A stretch of 38,163 nucleotides of DNA from a virus: positions 1-38,163 of IMG/VR virus record IMGVR_UViG_3300009509_000056. One strand, written 5' to 3'. Made by a program: the position numbers and the translations under genes. This document shows, piece after piece, positions 8,084 to 15,990 of the stretch (its first letter is position 1; each line of letters begins with the position of its first letter). A model generated the notes under the pieces. It was not told where the DNA came from. It saw only the letters and a list, made by a program, of their open reading frames with translations, and ran no database searches.

Positions 8084-8988
8084 CGGCGGTACCCGTAGAC
8101 TGCGAAGACGTCCTTGATCGCCTCTGCCTCAAACGCCTCGAGATTGTGCGGGTTCGTGAAGTTCCGCATCGGACTCGGCTCGAAATCTGTCAGATTCTCC
8201 AGTCGGATCGGCAACTTGAACTCGATGTCGTTCTTTGCGATCTCATGAAGAATCGGCTCCTGTCGAACCACAGCCCGCAACCTCTCGGTCGTGGGTACCC
8301 TGACTACTCTCCACCTCCTATTTTCAGCTTCAACGATTATATCCCTCGGCTTCAGCAGTGGGAAGTTAGGAAGACGACCTGTCGTGTCCGACTGTTGCCG
8401 CTCCGCGATGGGCAACGTCTGCACCGACTTTGGCGACGGGTCGATCTGCATGAACACCTCGATGGGGTTCAGATAGCCCCGCGCGTAGCCGGTGTCGTAA
8501 CACGTCAGGCAGTTGGACCTATTCTTCTTGGATGTGAAACCTTTGCCTTTCTCTGGCCCGTCCCAGCAGTTGGGGCAGTGCTGGCCGAAAGTCCTCACGG
8601 GGAAGATGAAGACTCTACGGCCGGCGAACTCCTCCCACACCAGGCGCTCGAGGCGCCGCACTTCTTCAGCGATCAGATCTGGGGCCGCCTGCATGGTGAA
8701 GGCATCGGAGTAGACCACATCGCTCGTGTCTGCCTTCCGCACGCTCTTGATGCGGTAGTAGAGCAGGCGCCAACGATCGAGCAGATTCACCCGGTTGTCC
8801 ACGAACCTGTACCGGTCCTCGAACGGGCCGGCCACGACATCCCAGGGGCCCATCGGAGCTTCACTCCGCTCGAGCGTCATCTGGAAGTCGTGCACATCCA
8901 TCGTGGTGTCGTCGATCTCCCACGTGACTTCCAGGAAGTCCAGGGAGAACGACCTCACGAGGAGGTTCTGGAACGTCAGGTTCGGCAT
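8080..8988 (-). CDS. Virion structural protein with FN3-like domain and zinc site
   Basis: A 302-aa protein. Residues 10-90 fit a fibronectin type III fold: a VTWE strand, an LERSEAPMGPW strand-turn, and a YRFVDN...YYRIKSV ending. Residues 125-165 contain CPNC and CLTC separated by about 20 residues, followed by YDTGYARGY, consistent with a four-Cys zinc ribbon. The remainder is beta-rich. The combination suggests a connector, neck or baseplate-proximal protein that bridges others, but no named family is certain. The stop overlaps the ATG of the next gene (ATGA), and the gene sits amid head-to-tail genes. Confidence 0.7.
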   Translation of the reverse strand: MPNLTFQNLLVRSFSLDFLEVTWEIDDTTMDVHDFQMTLERSEAPMGPWDVVAGPFEDRYRFVDNRVNLLDRWRLLYYRIKSVRKADTSDVVYSDAFTMQAAPDLIAEEVRRLERLVWEEFAGRRVFIFPVRTFGQHCPNCWDGPEKGKGFTSKKNRSNCLTCYDTGYARGYLNPIEVFMQIDPSPKSVQTLPIAERQQSDTTGRLPNFPLLKPRDIIVEAENRRWRVVRVPTTERLRAVVRQEPILHEIAKNDIEFKLPIRLENLTDFEPSPMRNFTNPHNLEAFEAEAIKDVFAVYGYRR

Positions 8989-8998
8989 CTACTCCGAT

Positions 8999-10153
8999 CT
9001 ACTTCTTGCTCTTCTGCTCCTGCAGTTTTTTGAGCCGCTTGCGCCCCAGATAGGTTCCCAGAGCCCCACCACCAGCTCCACCAGCCGCCCCGCCCAATGC
9101 ACCAGCACCAGTGAGGATGGCCGCTCGGGCCAATCGGCTCTTGAGCCTGCCTCCACCCATGAGCTGGGGTACGCTAGCACCCCAGCCCGTGGCAGTGCCC
9201 AACAAGCCACCGAATCCAGCCCCCGCACCCATCATGCGCTTGTAGCTGGGGCCCTTGGGCTCCTTTTTCTCCTTCGCCTCCTTGCGGAGGTCACCGGAGA
9301 AAGGGGAGGCGCCTACCTTCCTCATCTCCTTGGCGGCCACGCTCACCGCGGCCTTCCTCACGTTCGTGGGAGCGCCCTTGGTGGTCTTCAGCGCCCTGGA
9401 CATGACCTTGGCCTTGGCCTGAGCCTCCGGAGTGGTGAAGTCCTCTGCCTTCTCCATCCCGCCGTTGCCGCTCGTCTCCTCGCCCGTGGGCTCCTCCCCC
9501 GGGCCCTGGGCGCGCTTGCAGGCCGCGATCTTTGCCCAGAAGGCGGCTGCCTTCTTCTCCTCCGAGGCCTGTACATCGGCCGCCGGCTCGTGCTGGCCCT
9601 TCTTCTTGGACTTGTCCGTGGTCTCGTAGCCCTCGCCCGTCGGCATCTCCCCCTCGGTTGGGCCGGCGACAGCCAGCTTACCCATGAAGAGGACAGACGC
9701 GCTCTTCCCGATTCCCCCTTGTTCCGTCTTCCGGATGTTCGCCTTGGAGGTCGGGCTCGCCCCGCCGTGGCGCTCCTGGAAGCCCTCCTTCAGACCCGGG
9801 AACCTGGAGTAGACCTTGCTCCGCACCGCCGCCTTCTCGCCAGGAGTGCCCTTTTGGGACACGCGGGCTAGGGCGTTGCGGGCGTGCTTGATGTCGGGGA
9901 TCGGGTACTTGCCTTTGGCTTCGCCCTTGATCTCTCCACTCACTCCGAGCTTCTTCGCCTTGGTAGCCGGAACCGCGAAGGCCTTCGACGGCAGGGACTC
10001 CCGTCGCTGCAGGCTCATCTTGGCTGCCGTCTTCTCCAAGCCGGCGATGGCGGCGAGCTCCTCCACCGACAGAGAGTCCATGAAGGCCGCCAGGTCTGCC
10101 TGAGAGACCTTCTCCATCTCCTCCTCGTACAGCTTCATCAGAAAGTCACTCAT
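8999..10153 (-). CDS. Lys/Ala-rich virion-cluster protein, possible DUF6582-like region, Gly-rich C-terminal segments
   Basis: A 384-aa protein. Residues 25-50 hold VEELAAIAGLEKTAAK. Residues about 53-120 contain HARNALARVSQKG and a VRSKVYSRFPGL ending, which I recall as typical of a small phage-associated domain family (DUF6582); this is memory, not a search. Near residue 150 lies KSASVLFMGKLA, nearly identical to a motif in the neighbouring 543-aa protein. The C-terminal 80 residues are Gly/Ala-rich hydrophobic segments ending in a Lys/Arg cluster. The gene has a strong AGGAGG site that overlaps the previous stop. A head- or connector-associated role is inferred from its position. Confidence 0.75.
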   Translation of the reverse strand: MSDFLMKLYEEEMEKVSQADLAAFMDSLSVEELAAIAGLEKTAAKMSLQRRESLPSKAFAVPATKAKKLGVSGEIKGEAKGKYPIPDIKHARNALARVSQKGTPGEKAAVRSKVYSRFPGLKEGFQERHGGASPTSKANIRKTEQGGIGKSASVLFMGKLAVAGPTEGEMPTGEGYETTDKSKKKGQHEPAADVQASEEKKAAAFWAKIAACKRAQGPGEEPTGEETSGNGGMEKAEDFTTPEAQAKAKVMSRALKTTKGAPTNVRKAAVSVAAKEMRKVGASPFSGDLRKEAKEKKEPKGPSYKRMMGAGAGFGGLLGTATGWGASVPQLMGGGRLKSRLARAAILTGAGALGGAAGGAGGGALGTYLGRKRLKKLQEQKSKK

Positions 10154-10162
10154 GATCTCCTC

Positions 10163-11794
10163 CTATCCAGCCGGCGGCGCCGGTGGTGGTCCTGCTGCTG
10201 GTCCGGCCGGAGGGCCGGCTGGTGGCGGCGGTAATCCAGGTGGCGGACCAGGAGGACCTGGTAGAGGTCCTGGTGGCGCCATTCCTGGTGGAGGTCCTGG
10301 CGGCCCACCTTCCGCCGGTGGTGGCCCGCCCTCCGGAGGTGCCTCCTCGGGCGGGGCCCCCTCGGGCGGGGCACCTTCCATTCCTGGCATTGGTCCTTCT
10401 GGCACGGCCGGTGGCGGCATCATCTGGGTCGGGTCCTGGGCCAGCAAATCCATCAGCTGCTGCCGGTAGGACGTGATCGCCTGCCGCAGAGCGATGTTCT
10501 GCTGCTGTGCCTGCAGCGACTCATCTCTGGCCATCACCGCGTCCTGCCCCGCCATGTCGGCCTTCTGCGCCGCCATCTGGGCCTGATTTGTCATGGCCTG
10601 CTGCTGCTGTGCGTCCGCTTGATCCTTGGCCGAGGTCTGCTCCTGCATCTGCTGGAGCTGATCTTGCAGCATCTGGATCTGCTCCTGGGCCGCCTCGGCT
10701 GCTTCTTCCGCCTCCGCCGCTCTCTCGCGGAAGAACTCCGCCTCGTTCAGTGCCTGCTGAGCATCCAGGAACTCATCGACCGGGGTCTCCTCGCCGTTCT
10801 CGAATCCTTCCTCGTCCTCGGGTTCCGGCTGGATCGGCAGCTCTTCGTCCTGCGCAAACTTGCCCATGAAGCGTACCGAGGCAGTCTTCATGAACTTCGA
10901 CTTGAAGGCCTTCTTTTTCTCGGGCGTCCACCCCTTCATGAAGCGCCCCTCGAACTCCTCCGGAGACATCGCCTCTTTTCCGATGTCCACCTGATCTTGC
11001 GCCGCAGTCTTTTTCTTCTCTTCTTTCCGCTTCTTCAAGTAGCTGCGAACGGTGTGCAGTCCCCCTCCGAGTGCGGCGCCGGCGAGCAGCCCTTTCAGTG
11101 CCGTCATACCAACATGCTTTGCACGTCCACCAAAAGCGTCTCTCACCATCAGCTTGTGCACCACACTGGCGGGCTTGGACGGATCAGCAGGCTTCAAGAT
11201 CTTGCCCAGGTCAGACCCAGCGGCCTCCCGCACTCTGGCGGCGTGCAGCCCCAAGCCAGCCAATGCACCCGCCCCGGCACCAACACCAGCACCAACACCG
11301 ACCGATTTCTGCCGACTGGTCAGTGCAGCCGCCTTGACGATCGTAGCCCTCTTCTCTGGGTTGTAGCGGGACTTTGTTCGACTGACATCGGATGCCTGCC
11401 CGGCAAGCTGCCCGACCCCGCGACCAGCTGCAGCACCGACCAGCGAAGCCAAGGCCCTGGTGCTGCCCCCTCTGCCCCGAGTGAGAAGCAGAGGAAGAGC
11501 AGCGCCCGCAGCGGTGCCGATCGCCTTGCCGACACGTTCGCCCTTGGTACGGCGCATCCTGGCTACGTGGGCCACATCGCCAGCTGCCCCGCTGCGGATG
11601 CCGCCCAGAATGCCGCGCCGTACCATCTCGCCGGCTTCCTCCTCCGTGACCTGGGCCAGCTTGGTCAGTGCCACGGCCTCATCTCGCTCGAGGCCGCCGG
11701 AGGCGATCTTCAGCATCATGAAGTGTTCGGCGCGAATGGTCCAGGGAATCTCCCTGTCGCTACCGATCAGCTTCTTGTAGAGCTCATCACTCAT
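10163..11794 (-). CDS. Modular virion-cluster protein: Gly/Ala segments, Gln-rich coiled coil, Pro-rich tail
   Basis: A 543-aa protein. The N-terminal 60 residues are helical with MLKIAS and LTKLAQ motifs. Residues 85-260 contain three Gly/Ala-rich hydrophobic stretches, the last followed by a KKRKEEKKK cluster. Near residue 310 is KTASVRFMGKFA, shared with the adjacent 384-aa protein. Residues 345-440 are a long Glu/Gln/Ala coiled coil. The last 85 residues are almost only Pro, Gly, Ala and Glu, encoded by simple GGTGG/GGTCC-type repeats. The domain order suggests a long flexible virion protein such as an internal head, tape-measure-like or ejected protein, but it is too short for a tape measure and no family is recognised. 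Confidence 0.75.
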   Translation of the reverse strand: MSDELYKKLIGSDREIPWTIRAEHFMMLKIASGGLERDEAVALTKLAQVTEEEAGEMVRRGILGGIRSGAAGDVAHVARMRRTKGERVGKAIGTAAGAALPLLLTRGRGGSTRALASLVGAAAGRGVGQLAGQASDVSRTKSRYNPEKRATIVKAAALTSRQKSVGVGAGVGAGAGALAGLGLHAARVREAAGSDLGKILKPADPSKPASVVHKLMVRDAFGGRAKHVGMTALKGLLAGAALGGGLHTVRSYLKKRKEEKKKTAAQDQVDIGKEAMSPEEFEGRFMKGWTPEKKKAFKSKFMKTASVRFMGKFAQDEELPIQPEPEDEEGFENGEETPVDEFLDAQQALNEAEFFRERAAEAEEAAEAAQEQIQMLQDQLQQMQEQTSAKDQADAQQQQAMTNQAQMAAQKADMAGQDAVMARDESLQAQQQNIALRQAITSYRQQLMDLLAQDPTQMMPPPAVPEGPMPGMEGAPPEGAPPEEAPPEGGPPPAEGGPPGPPPGMAPPGPLPGPPGPPPGLPPPPAGPPAGPAAGPPPAPPAG

Positions 11795-11804
11795 GATCTG
11801 CCTC

Positions 11805-12242
11805 CTAGACGTGGACCAGCGAAAACTTGTTGCCGCCCTCGTCCGTCTGGATCACCACGATGTCGGCCTGCGGAATCGCGTTCGCCGCCACCGTGATGTC
11901 TCCACCAGATGTAGGCAACCCCAGTAGGGCATTGGCGGTGCCGGTGGACTTTACCTTGAGCGTCGCCAACACGAAGGCCAGCCTGGGCTTCTGCAGCGAG
12001 GAATGGCCGTAGTTCCGCAGACTTGCTGCGCCGGCCTTCACGGCATTGATCTGTGCCACGATCTCTGTTGGCGTCAGAGAATGGCCAGAGAAAGTCACGG
12101 TCTTGTCCGACCCGTCGTTGACGATCACCGTGAGCCCGTCCAGATCGAGCATCGGCTCGAGGTCCTTCTTGGCCAGCATGATGTCGTTGAGATAGTCGAT
12201 CATCTCGGGAAGAGAGTCGAACTGTCGGCCGGTGAATGCCAT
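11805..12242 (-). CDS. Small protein built on the tail-sheath insert module
   Basis: A 145-aa protein. After a short helical start, residues 35-115 follow the pattern of the sheath inserts: LTVIVNDG, a strand ending VTFSG, a helix with IVAQINAV, a beta strand, then GTANALLGL. This is shared domain architecture read directly from the two sequences. It lies between connector-type genes and has an AGGAGG site that overlaps the previous stop codon. A baseplate, neck or decoration role is plausible, since the module evidently sits on the tail surface in the sheath. The function is otherwise unknown. Confidence 0.75.
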   Translation of the reverse strand: MAFTGRQFDSLPEMIDYLNDIMLAKKDLEPMLDLDGLTVIVNDGSDKTVTFSGHSLTPTEIVAQINAVKAGAASLRNYGHSSLQKPRLAFVLATLKVKSTGTANALLGLPTSGGDITVAANAIPQADIVVIQTDEGGNKFSLVHV

Positions 12243-12251
12243 CTCAGCCTC

Positions 12252-12764
12252 CTAGAAGTCGCCGTACCAACCGTTGGTGAAGAAGTACTCCGAATGCACC
12301 CCACCACCGGTCATGGCGTACTCGATGTTCAGCGAAACCTTGATCCTCAACTTGTCCTGTTCGTACTTCTGCCGAAACGTCGAGATCCATTGTAGCAACA
12401 ACGGAGCCTTGTCGGAAACGGCAACACTCATGCCGCCATCGGAGAAGTTGAGATGGTTCCGTGTCTGCAGAATGCCGATGGATTCCAGTAGCGCACACAC
12501 CGTGCCGCGCAGGGCAAATGACTGCATGTACAACTCGAAGAGATCCTCGAGCGCATAGTAGCCCAGCGGAGGTGGAGTGCCGGCGAAGTCGCTGAGGAAG
12601 TCGTGGATTGCCCAAGCGATCATTCGATCAGACGACTCCTCCCCCTTTACCAGCCGATTGAGCTGGGGATGATCCCGCATGAAGAACCTGACTGTCTGGA
12701 TGAAGGAGTTGAACGTGTCGCTCAATCCCGGGATGCCAGACAGCCCCTGCAGCTCAGCAGCCAT
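12252..12764 (-). CDS. Unknown connector-region protein
   Basis: A 170-aa protein with the start chosen at the ATG that overlaps the upstream stop as TGATG, with GAGG about 9-12 nt before it. A longer frame of 187 aa exists but lacks a better site. The sequence mixes helices (residues 12-75) and a C-terminal beta-rich part ending in Tyr/Phe-rich residues. It has no signal peptide or membrane span. It lies in the stretch between capsid and tail genes where head completion and neck proteins are usual, so such a role is suggested only by location. Confidence 0.65.
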   Translation of the reverse strand: MAAELQGLSGIPGLSDTFNSFIQTVRFFMRDHPQLNRLVKGEESSDRMIAWAIHDFLSDFAGTPPPLGYYALEDLFELYMQSFALRGTVCALLESIGILQTRNHLNFSDGGMSVAVSDKAPLLLQWISTFRQKYEQDKLRIKVSLNIEYAMTGGGVHSEYFFTNGWYGDF

Positions 12765-12949
12765 CAGACCAGGTGCCTCGGACCCTTTTGGGCCTGTCGC
12801 TTGATCTCCCACCACGCAGAAGATAGGCGCTTCTTGAGACCAAGTCCGCTTGGACGGACCAACTCCTTGAGACCCTTCTGCAGACCCCCGCCGGCCTCCT
12901 TGATCTTGTCCAGCTCATCGAGAAACGACGCGATATGATGTTCGTTCAC
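12764..12949 (-). CDS. 61-residue basic protein with N-terminal FLDELDKI motif
   Basis: A GTG start with a near-perfect AGGAGGT site 6 nt upstream. The first 20 residues hold IASFLDELDKIKEAG, nearly the same as the start of the 139-aa protein at 30844-31263 (IASFLDELDEIEKAA), although the rest of the two proteins is unrelated. The remaining 40 residues are basic and helical. It is coupled to the next gene by TGATG. The shared N-terminal motif argues that this is a true gene and that the motif is a signal. The function is unknown. Confidence 0.75.
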   Translation of the reverse strand: MNEHHIASFLDELDKIKEAGGGLQKGLKELVRPSGLGLKKRLSSAWWEIKRQAQKGPRHLV

Positions 12950-12975
12950 GTGCCACCTCCTGACCAGCTAGACGG

Positions 12976-13269
12976 TTACTTCGGCTTCTTCCCGCCTTTC
13001 GGCTTCTCCTCCTCCGCGCTGGTCATCACCTCCGGGGTCTTCGGCTTCTCCTCGACCTTCGGCACTGGGGCTGGTGCCGGAGCCCCAGATGCTGTGATCT
13101 TGATGACACCGGACTTCGCCAGCCTCGCAGCATGTGGGCTGTAGATGACGTCGCCTGGAAGGCTGTCCTTCACTTCCCCAGTGGGGCTGACTGCCTTGTT
13201 GTCGGGCAGCAGCTTCCACCGCTTGATGGGAACGATCTGGTTGGTCAGGTTCTCTACCTTCGGAAGCAT
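12976..13269 (-). CDS. Small unknown protein with Lys/Pro/Glu-rich tail
   Basis: A 97-aa protein with AGGAGC just before the ATG. Residues 1-60 look like a small beta-rich domain (ending SGVIKITASG). Residues 60-97 are Ala/Pro then Lys/Glu/Pro-rich and probably disordered. The KKPK end is strongly basic. It has no recognised family. It follows the helix-hairpin-helix protein by only 3 nt, so the two are probably made together. Confidence 0.65.
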   Translation of the reverse strand: MLPKVENLTNQIVPIKRWKLLPDNKAVSPTGEVKDSLPGDVIYSPHAARLAKSGVIKITASGAPAPAPVPKVEEKPKTPEVMTSAEEEKPKGGKKPK

Positions 13270-13272
13270 GGC

Positions 13273-13872
13273 CTAGCTCCTTTCCTTCGCTGCCGCCACT
13301 GTCTCCTCCACGGCCTCCTCCGGCAGGTTGAAGATCTCCGCCAGCTTCGACGCCCCAGCCTCCACCACTTTGGCGAAGCTGTCGATCCCGACCGCCTTCA
13401 GCTTCTTGGCCCGCCCCGCCCCGATGCCGGGCAGCGCGGTCAGATCGTCGGCGTTGGGCGGCTGGGGCTCCAGCTCCTCTTCCACCTTCGGCGGGGGAGG
13501 AGGTGGATGTGGGGCGCGAGCCGACCCGCCGAAGCAGGACGGCATCTCGCCCGCATCCAGCACCTTGACGGCACCGTTCTTCTTGGTCAGGACGTAGCGG
13601 CCATTCGGCAGAGTGGTGACACGAAGCCCGTCCGGCGTGTGGACTGCGATGATGCCGGCCAGGAGCATCTCCACGATCTGCTTCTCGTGCAGCCTGAACT
13701 CGCCCTCTGTCAGCGGGAGCTTCTTGTTGCGCAGGACGCGCTTGGCGCCGATGAACTGCTTGAACCTGTGGCGCGTGGCTGACCTCGCTCTGTGGAGGCG
13801 AGTGCCCTGCCGCCGCACCATGTTCTCGATGAGGAAGAAAGACGGAGCTTCCTTCTTTGCCGCGTCTGCCAT
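13273..13872 (-). CDS. Helix-hairpin-helix protein downstream of capsid gene
   Basis: A 199-aa protein with the start chosen at the ATG 7 nt after GGAGGG; a GTG five codons upstream lacks a site. The N-terminal 40 residues are basic (RHRFKQF, KRVLRNKK). The middle holds a small beta domain with VLTKKNGAVKVLDAG. A Pro-rich linker leads to residues 142-199, where LPGIGAGRAKKLKAVGI is a clear helix-hairpin-helix, a fold that binds DNA backbone without sequence preference, or mediates protein contact. It is the first gene after the capsid terminator. DNA binding inside the head or at the connector is inference. Confidence 0.75.
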   Translation of the reverse strand: MADAAKKEAPSFFLIENMVRRQGTRLHRARSATRHRFKQFIGAKRVLRNKKLPLTEGEFRLHEKQIVEMLLAGIIAVHTPDGLRVTTLPNGRYVLTKKNGAVKVLDAGEMPSCFGGSARAPHPPPPPPKVEEELEPQPPNADDLTALPGIGAGRAKKLKAVGIDSFAKVVEAGASKLAEIFNLPEEAVEETVAAAKERS

Positions 13873-13891
13873 CGTTGTACCCTCCACAAAG

Positions 13892-13926
13892 AAAAAACGC
13901 CGGGCGCCATCGACTGACGCCCGGCG
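13892..13926 (-). terminator. Strong intrinsic terminator after major capsid gene
   Basis: On the minus strand CGCCGGGCG and CGCCCGGCG form a perfect 9-bp GC stem, extendable by a wobble and a GC pair, followed directly by TTTTTTC. It lies 30 nt after the capsid stop and just before the next ribosome-binding site, so it should limit read-through into the connector genes. Confidence 0.9.
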
Positions 13927-13956
13927 CCAAGGTCACCACGACCGGAAATCGACGAT

Positions 13957-15081
13957 CTAGTAGATGTCGATGTCCGGGAACACCAGCCCAGCGTCCACCC
14001 GGTTGTTCTCCGCGCCGAGATCCTCCTCCGCCACCGGGATGACGCTGGACAGGATGCCGTCCGCGTCATTGGAAGTCGCATCCCCGGAGTACAGCTCCAT
14101 CTTCCGCACCGACGCGATGTTGATCACCGCCATGGCGATGTCCTCCCAGGACTGCCAGGTGATGAGGTTCGCGATCTTGTCGATGTAGAACTTGGTGTTG
14201 TTGAGGATGTAGAACTTCCCGAAGAAGTCCGGCTTGGTGAAGACGTAGATGTTGCCGGGGCGCAGGATGTCCGTCTTGATGGTCCGGGTGTAGGCCCGAC
14301 CCAGGATCAGGTTGTACTTGTACCCGTCCACCGTGGTCTCGGACTGCACCCTGTCGCCGAAGTCCTCCACCGTCCACTGGAGGATGTCGTCCCAGTCCAC
14401 CTCGGTGATGAGGATCTGCTCGGCGCGGAGGCGCCGGCCATCCAGCATCTTGAAGAGGTTGACGAAGTCCGGCCGCTGGACGGGGTAGACCGTCGCGTCG
14501 TCGGCTGCCGCTGCGCGGGCCAGCTCGCCCTTGCGGACGCTGAACTCCACCACGGTGCCGGCGACGATCGCCGAGGCGTTGAGGGTCGTGACGGCGCCAC
14601 CGTTGGCCTCCGCCTGCAGTGCCTGGACCGCTGCCTCGACGTGGATGAGCCACTCGCGGTCCTCGACCTCCTGGATGTCCTTCACCGAGTTGTCCTCGAT
14701 GACCTTGGTCACCGGCATCTCGTAGGCCAGGAGCTCCTGCTCGGTCTTCTCGAACTTCTCGCTCGAGATGGTGAAGAAGGCGACCTCGGCCCTCGGCGCC
14801 CGGATGAACCGTGCGGTCGGCTGGCCGCGGAAGGTGATCGCCATCGCCCGGCTCTTGGGCTCGACGTCCACGATCTTCACCAGGGTGTCGTGGTTGACGC
14901 TCCGCTGGCAGTCGGCCCTGGTGACCATCTGCGGCGGCACGATCTTGCGCGCGAAGCTGACCTCGCGCAGCCGGTCCCGGATGTAGGTCCCGGCGTACTC
15001 CGCGATCTTCTCCTTCCCTTCGCTGGTGTCCAGCTTCTGGGAGAAGAGATCGTTCAGGATCCTTGCTGGTACGCTGCTCAT
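13957..15081 (-). CDS. Major capsid protein, HK97-type
   Basis: A 374-aa protein. Gene order (protease, scaffold-like, decoration-like, this gene, terminator), strongly G/C-ending codons and its own strong terminator mark it as the most abundant head protein. The N-terminal 30 residues include GKEKIAEYAG, a K-I-A site that could mark maturation cleavage. The region around residues 37-120, with LREVSFARKIVPPQ and later LLAYEMPVTKVIEDNSVKD, resembles the N-arm/E-loop part of capsid proteins of large myoviruses as I know them. The C-terminal half has alternating strands and helices. It would assemble into the icosahedral shell. The HK97 fold is inferred from context and resemblance, not from a search. 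Confidence 0.85.
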   Translation of the reverse strand: MSSVPARILNDLFSQKLDTSEGKEKIAEYAGTYIRDRLREVSFARKIVPPQMVTRADCQRSVNHDTLVKIVDVEPKSRAMAITFRGQPTARFIRAPRAEVAFFTISSEKFEKTEQELLAYEMPVTKVIEDNSVKDIQEVEDREWLIHVEAAVQALQAEANGGAVTTLNASAIVAGTVVEFSVRKGELARAAAADDATVYPVQRPDFVNLFKMLDGRRLRAEQILITEVDWDDILQWTVEDFGDRVQSETTVDGYKYNLILGRAYTRTIKTDILRPGNIYVFTKPDFFGKFYILNNTKFYIDKIANLITWQSWEDIAMAVINIASVRKMELYSGDATSNDADGILSSVIPVAEEDLGAENNRVDAGLVFPDIDIY

Positions 15082-15123
15082 GTCCTTCTCCTTGTCTGGT
15101 TCCTCTCCGTCGCTTCTCCCGGC

Positions 15124-15564
15124 CTAGACCAGGGTCTGCAGGAAGCGGAGCCTGCCGCCGTTGTTCGCCGGCATCCGCGTGACGAAACCGATCTCCTTGC
15201 CGGCGGCGAGGACCTTCAGGCCCGACTTGGTCAGGGTGTCCACCGTGACCGCCGCGGAGATCTCCAGGCCACCGCCGAGCGCGAAGCCGGCGGTGAACAC
15301 GCGGGTGTCCGCCTCGTAGGTGCCAGCCCAGAGGACCGTCACCTTGCCGACCGCCTGCACGTCGAAGCGGCCCTTCTCGACGAACATCGCCCAGCCCACC
15401 TCGCCGTTGCCGGCGCGGACGAGCTGATAGGCCGTGTTGAGGTTGAGGAACTCGCCGTCCATCAGCGGGTTCGCGTTGTTGGGGCTGACCAGGTTCCTGT
15501 CTGCGACCGTGAAGTCACGCCGCAGGAGGAATTGCAGCTCCGTTACCAGTTCGAAGTTCACCAT
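15124..15564 (-). CDS. Probable capsid decoration or stabilisation protein
   Basis: A 146-aa protein that is nearly all beta strand, with G/C-ending codons like the capsid gene and only 42 nt separating the two. Small beta-rich proteins encoded directly beside the major capsid gene are commonly head decoration or stabilising proteins. No specific motif proves this. It has no membrane segment or K-x-A cluster, unlike the upstream scaffold-like genes, which fits a surface protein rather than an internal one. Confidence 0.6.
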   Translation of the reverse strand: MVNFELVTELQFLLRRDFTVADRNLVSPNNANPLMDGEFLNLNTAYQLVRAGNGEVGWAMFVEKGRFDVQAVGKVTVLWAGTYEADTRVFTAGFALGGGLEISAAVTVDTLTKSGLKVLAAGKEIGFVTRMPANNGGRLRFLQTLV

Positions 15565-15594
15565 CGGATTTCCTCCTTCAAGTGCTGGAACGCT

Positions 15595-15981
15595 TTACCG
15601 GCCAGCCTCTCCGATCAGGTAGGCCTCGAGCATGTTCATGCCGTTGCCCGACTCGAGCTCGTCCCCGAGGCTGCCCAGCGGCTTCTGCGGAGCCGAGAGA
15701 CCCACGGCCTCCTCGATCACGTCCAGGCTCTTGGCGGCAGCGGCTTTCTCGATCCTGGCGACCTTGTCCTCGTGGGACGTCTCCTGGTCGAGGCCCTTCT
15801 CCTCCATGACCTTGGCGATCTTCTCGATTCGGTCGCGCCTCTTCAGCTCGTTGAGCTCCGCCGTGGCAGACGCCAGCTTCTCCTTCAGACCATCTCGCTC
15901 CCTGACGAGAGCCCGAAGGACGTGCGGCACCTCGGCGTAGACCTGAGCAGCTTTCTCTGCACTGATCTTTACCATTGCCAT
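15595..15981 (-). CDS. Coiled-coil protein, possible scaffold component
   Basis: A 128-aa protein with a strong AGGAGG site. Residues 15-85 form a continuous Lys/Glu/Leu/Ala coiled coil with EKIAKVMEEKGL and RIEKAAAAKSL; the C-terminal 40 residues are acidic and Gly-rich. Helical, charged proteins between the protease and the capsid gene are typically scaffold or core proteins that are degraded during maturation, and the several K-x-A sites would fit such a substrate. This role is inference. Confidence 0.65.
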   Translation of the reverse strand: MAMVKISAEKAAQVYAEVPHVLRALVRERDGLKEKLASATAELNELKRRDRIEKIAKVMEEKGLDQETSHEDKVARIEKAAAAKSLDVIEEAVGLSAPQKPLGSLGDELESGNGMNMLEAYLIGEAGR

Positions 15982-15990
15982 CGTGTCCTC

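Noticed and set aside
10166-10420. CRISPR-like or satellite repeat
   Set aside because: The repetitive GGTGG/GGTCC DNA encodes the Pro/Gly-rich tail of the 543-aa protein; units are irregular and there are no spacers.
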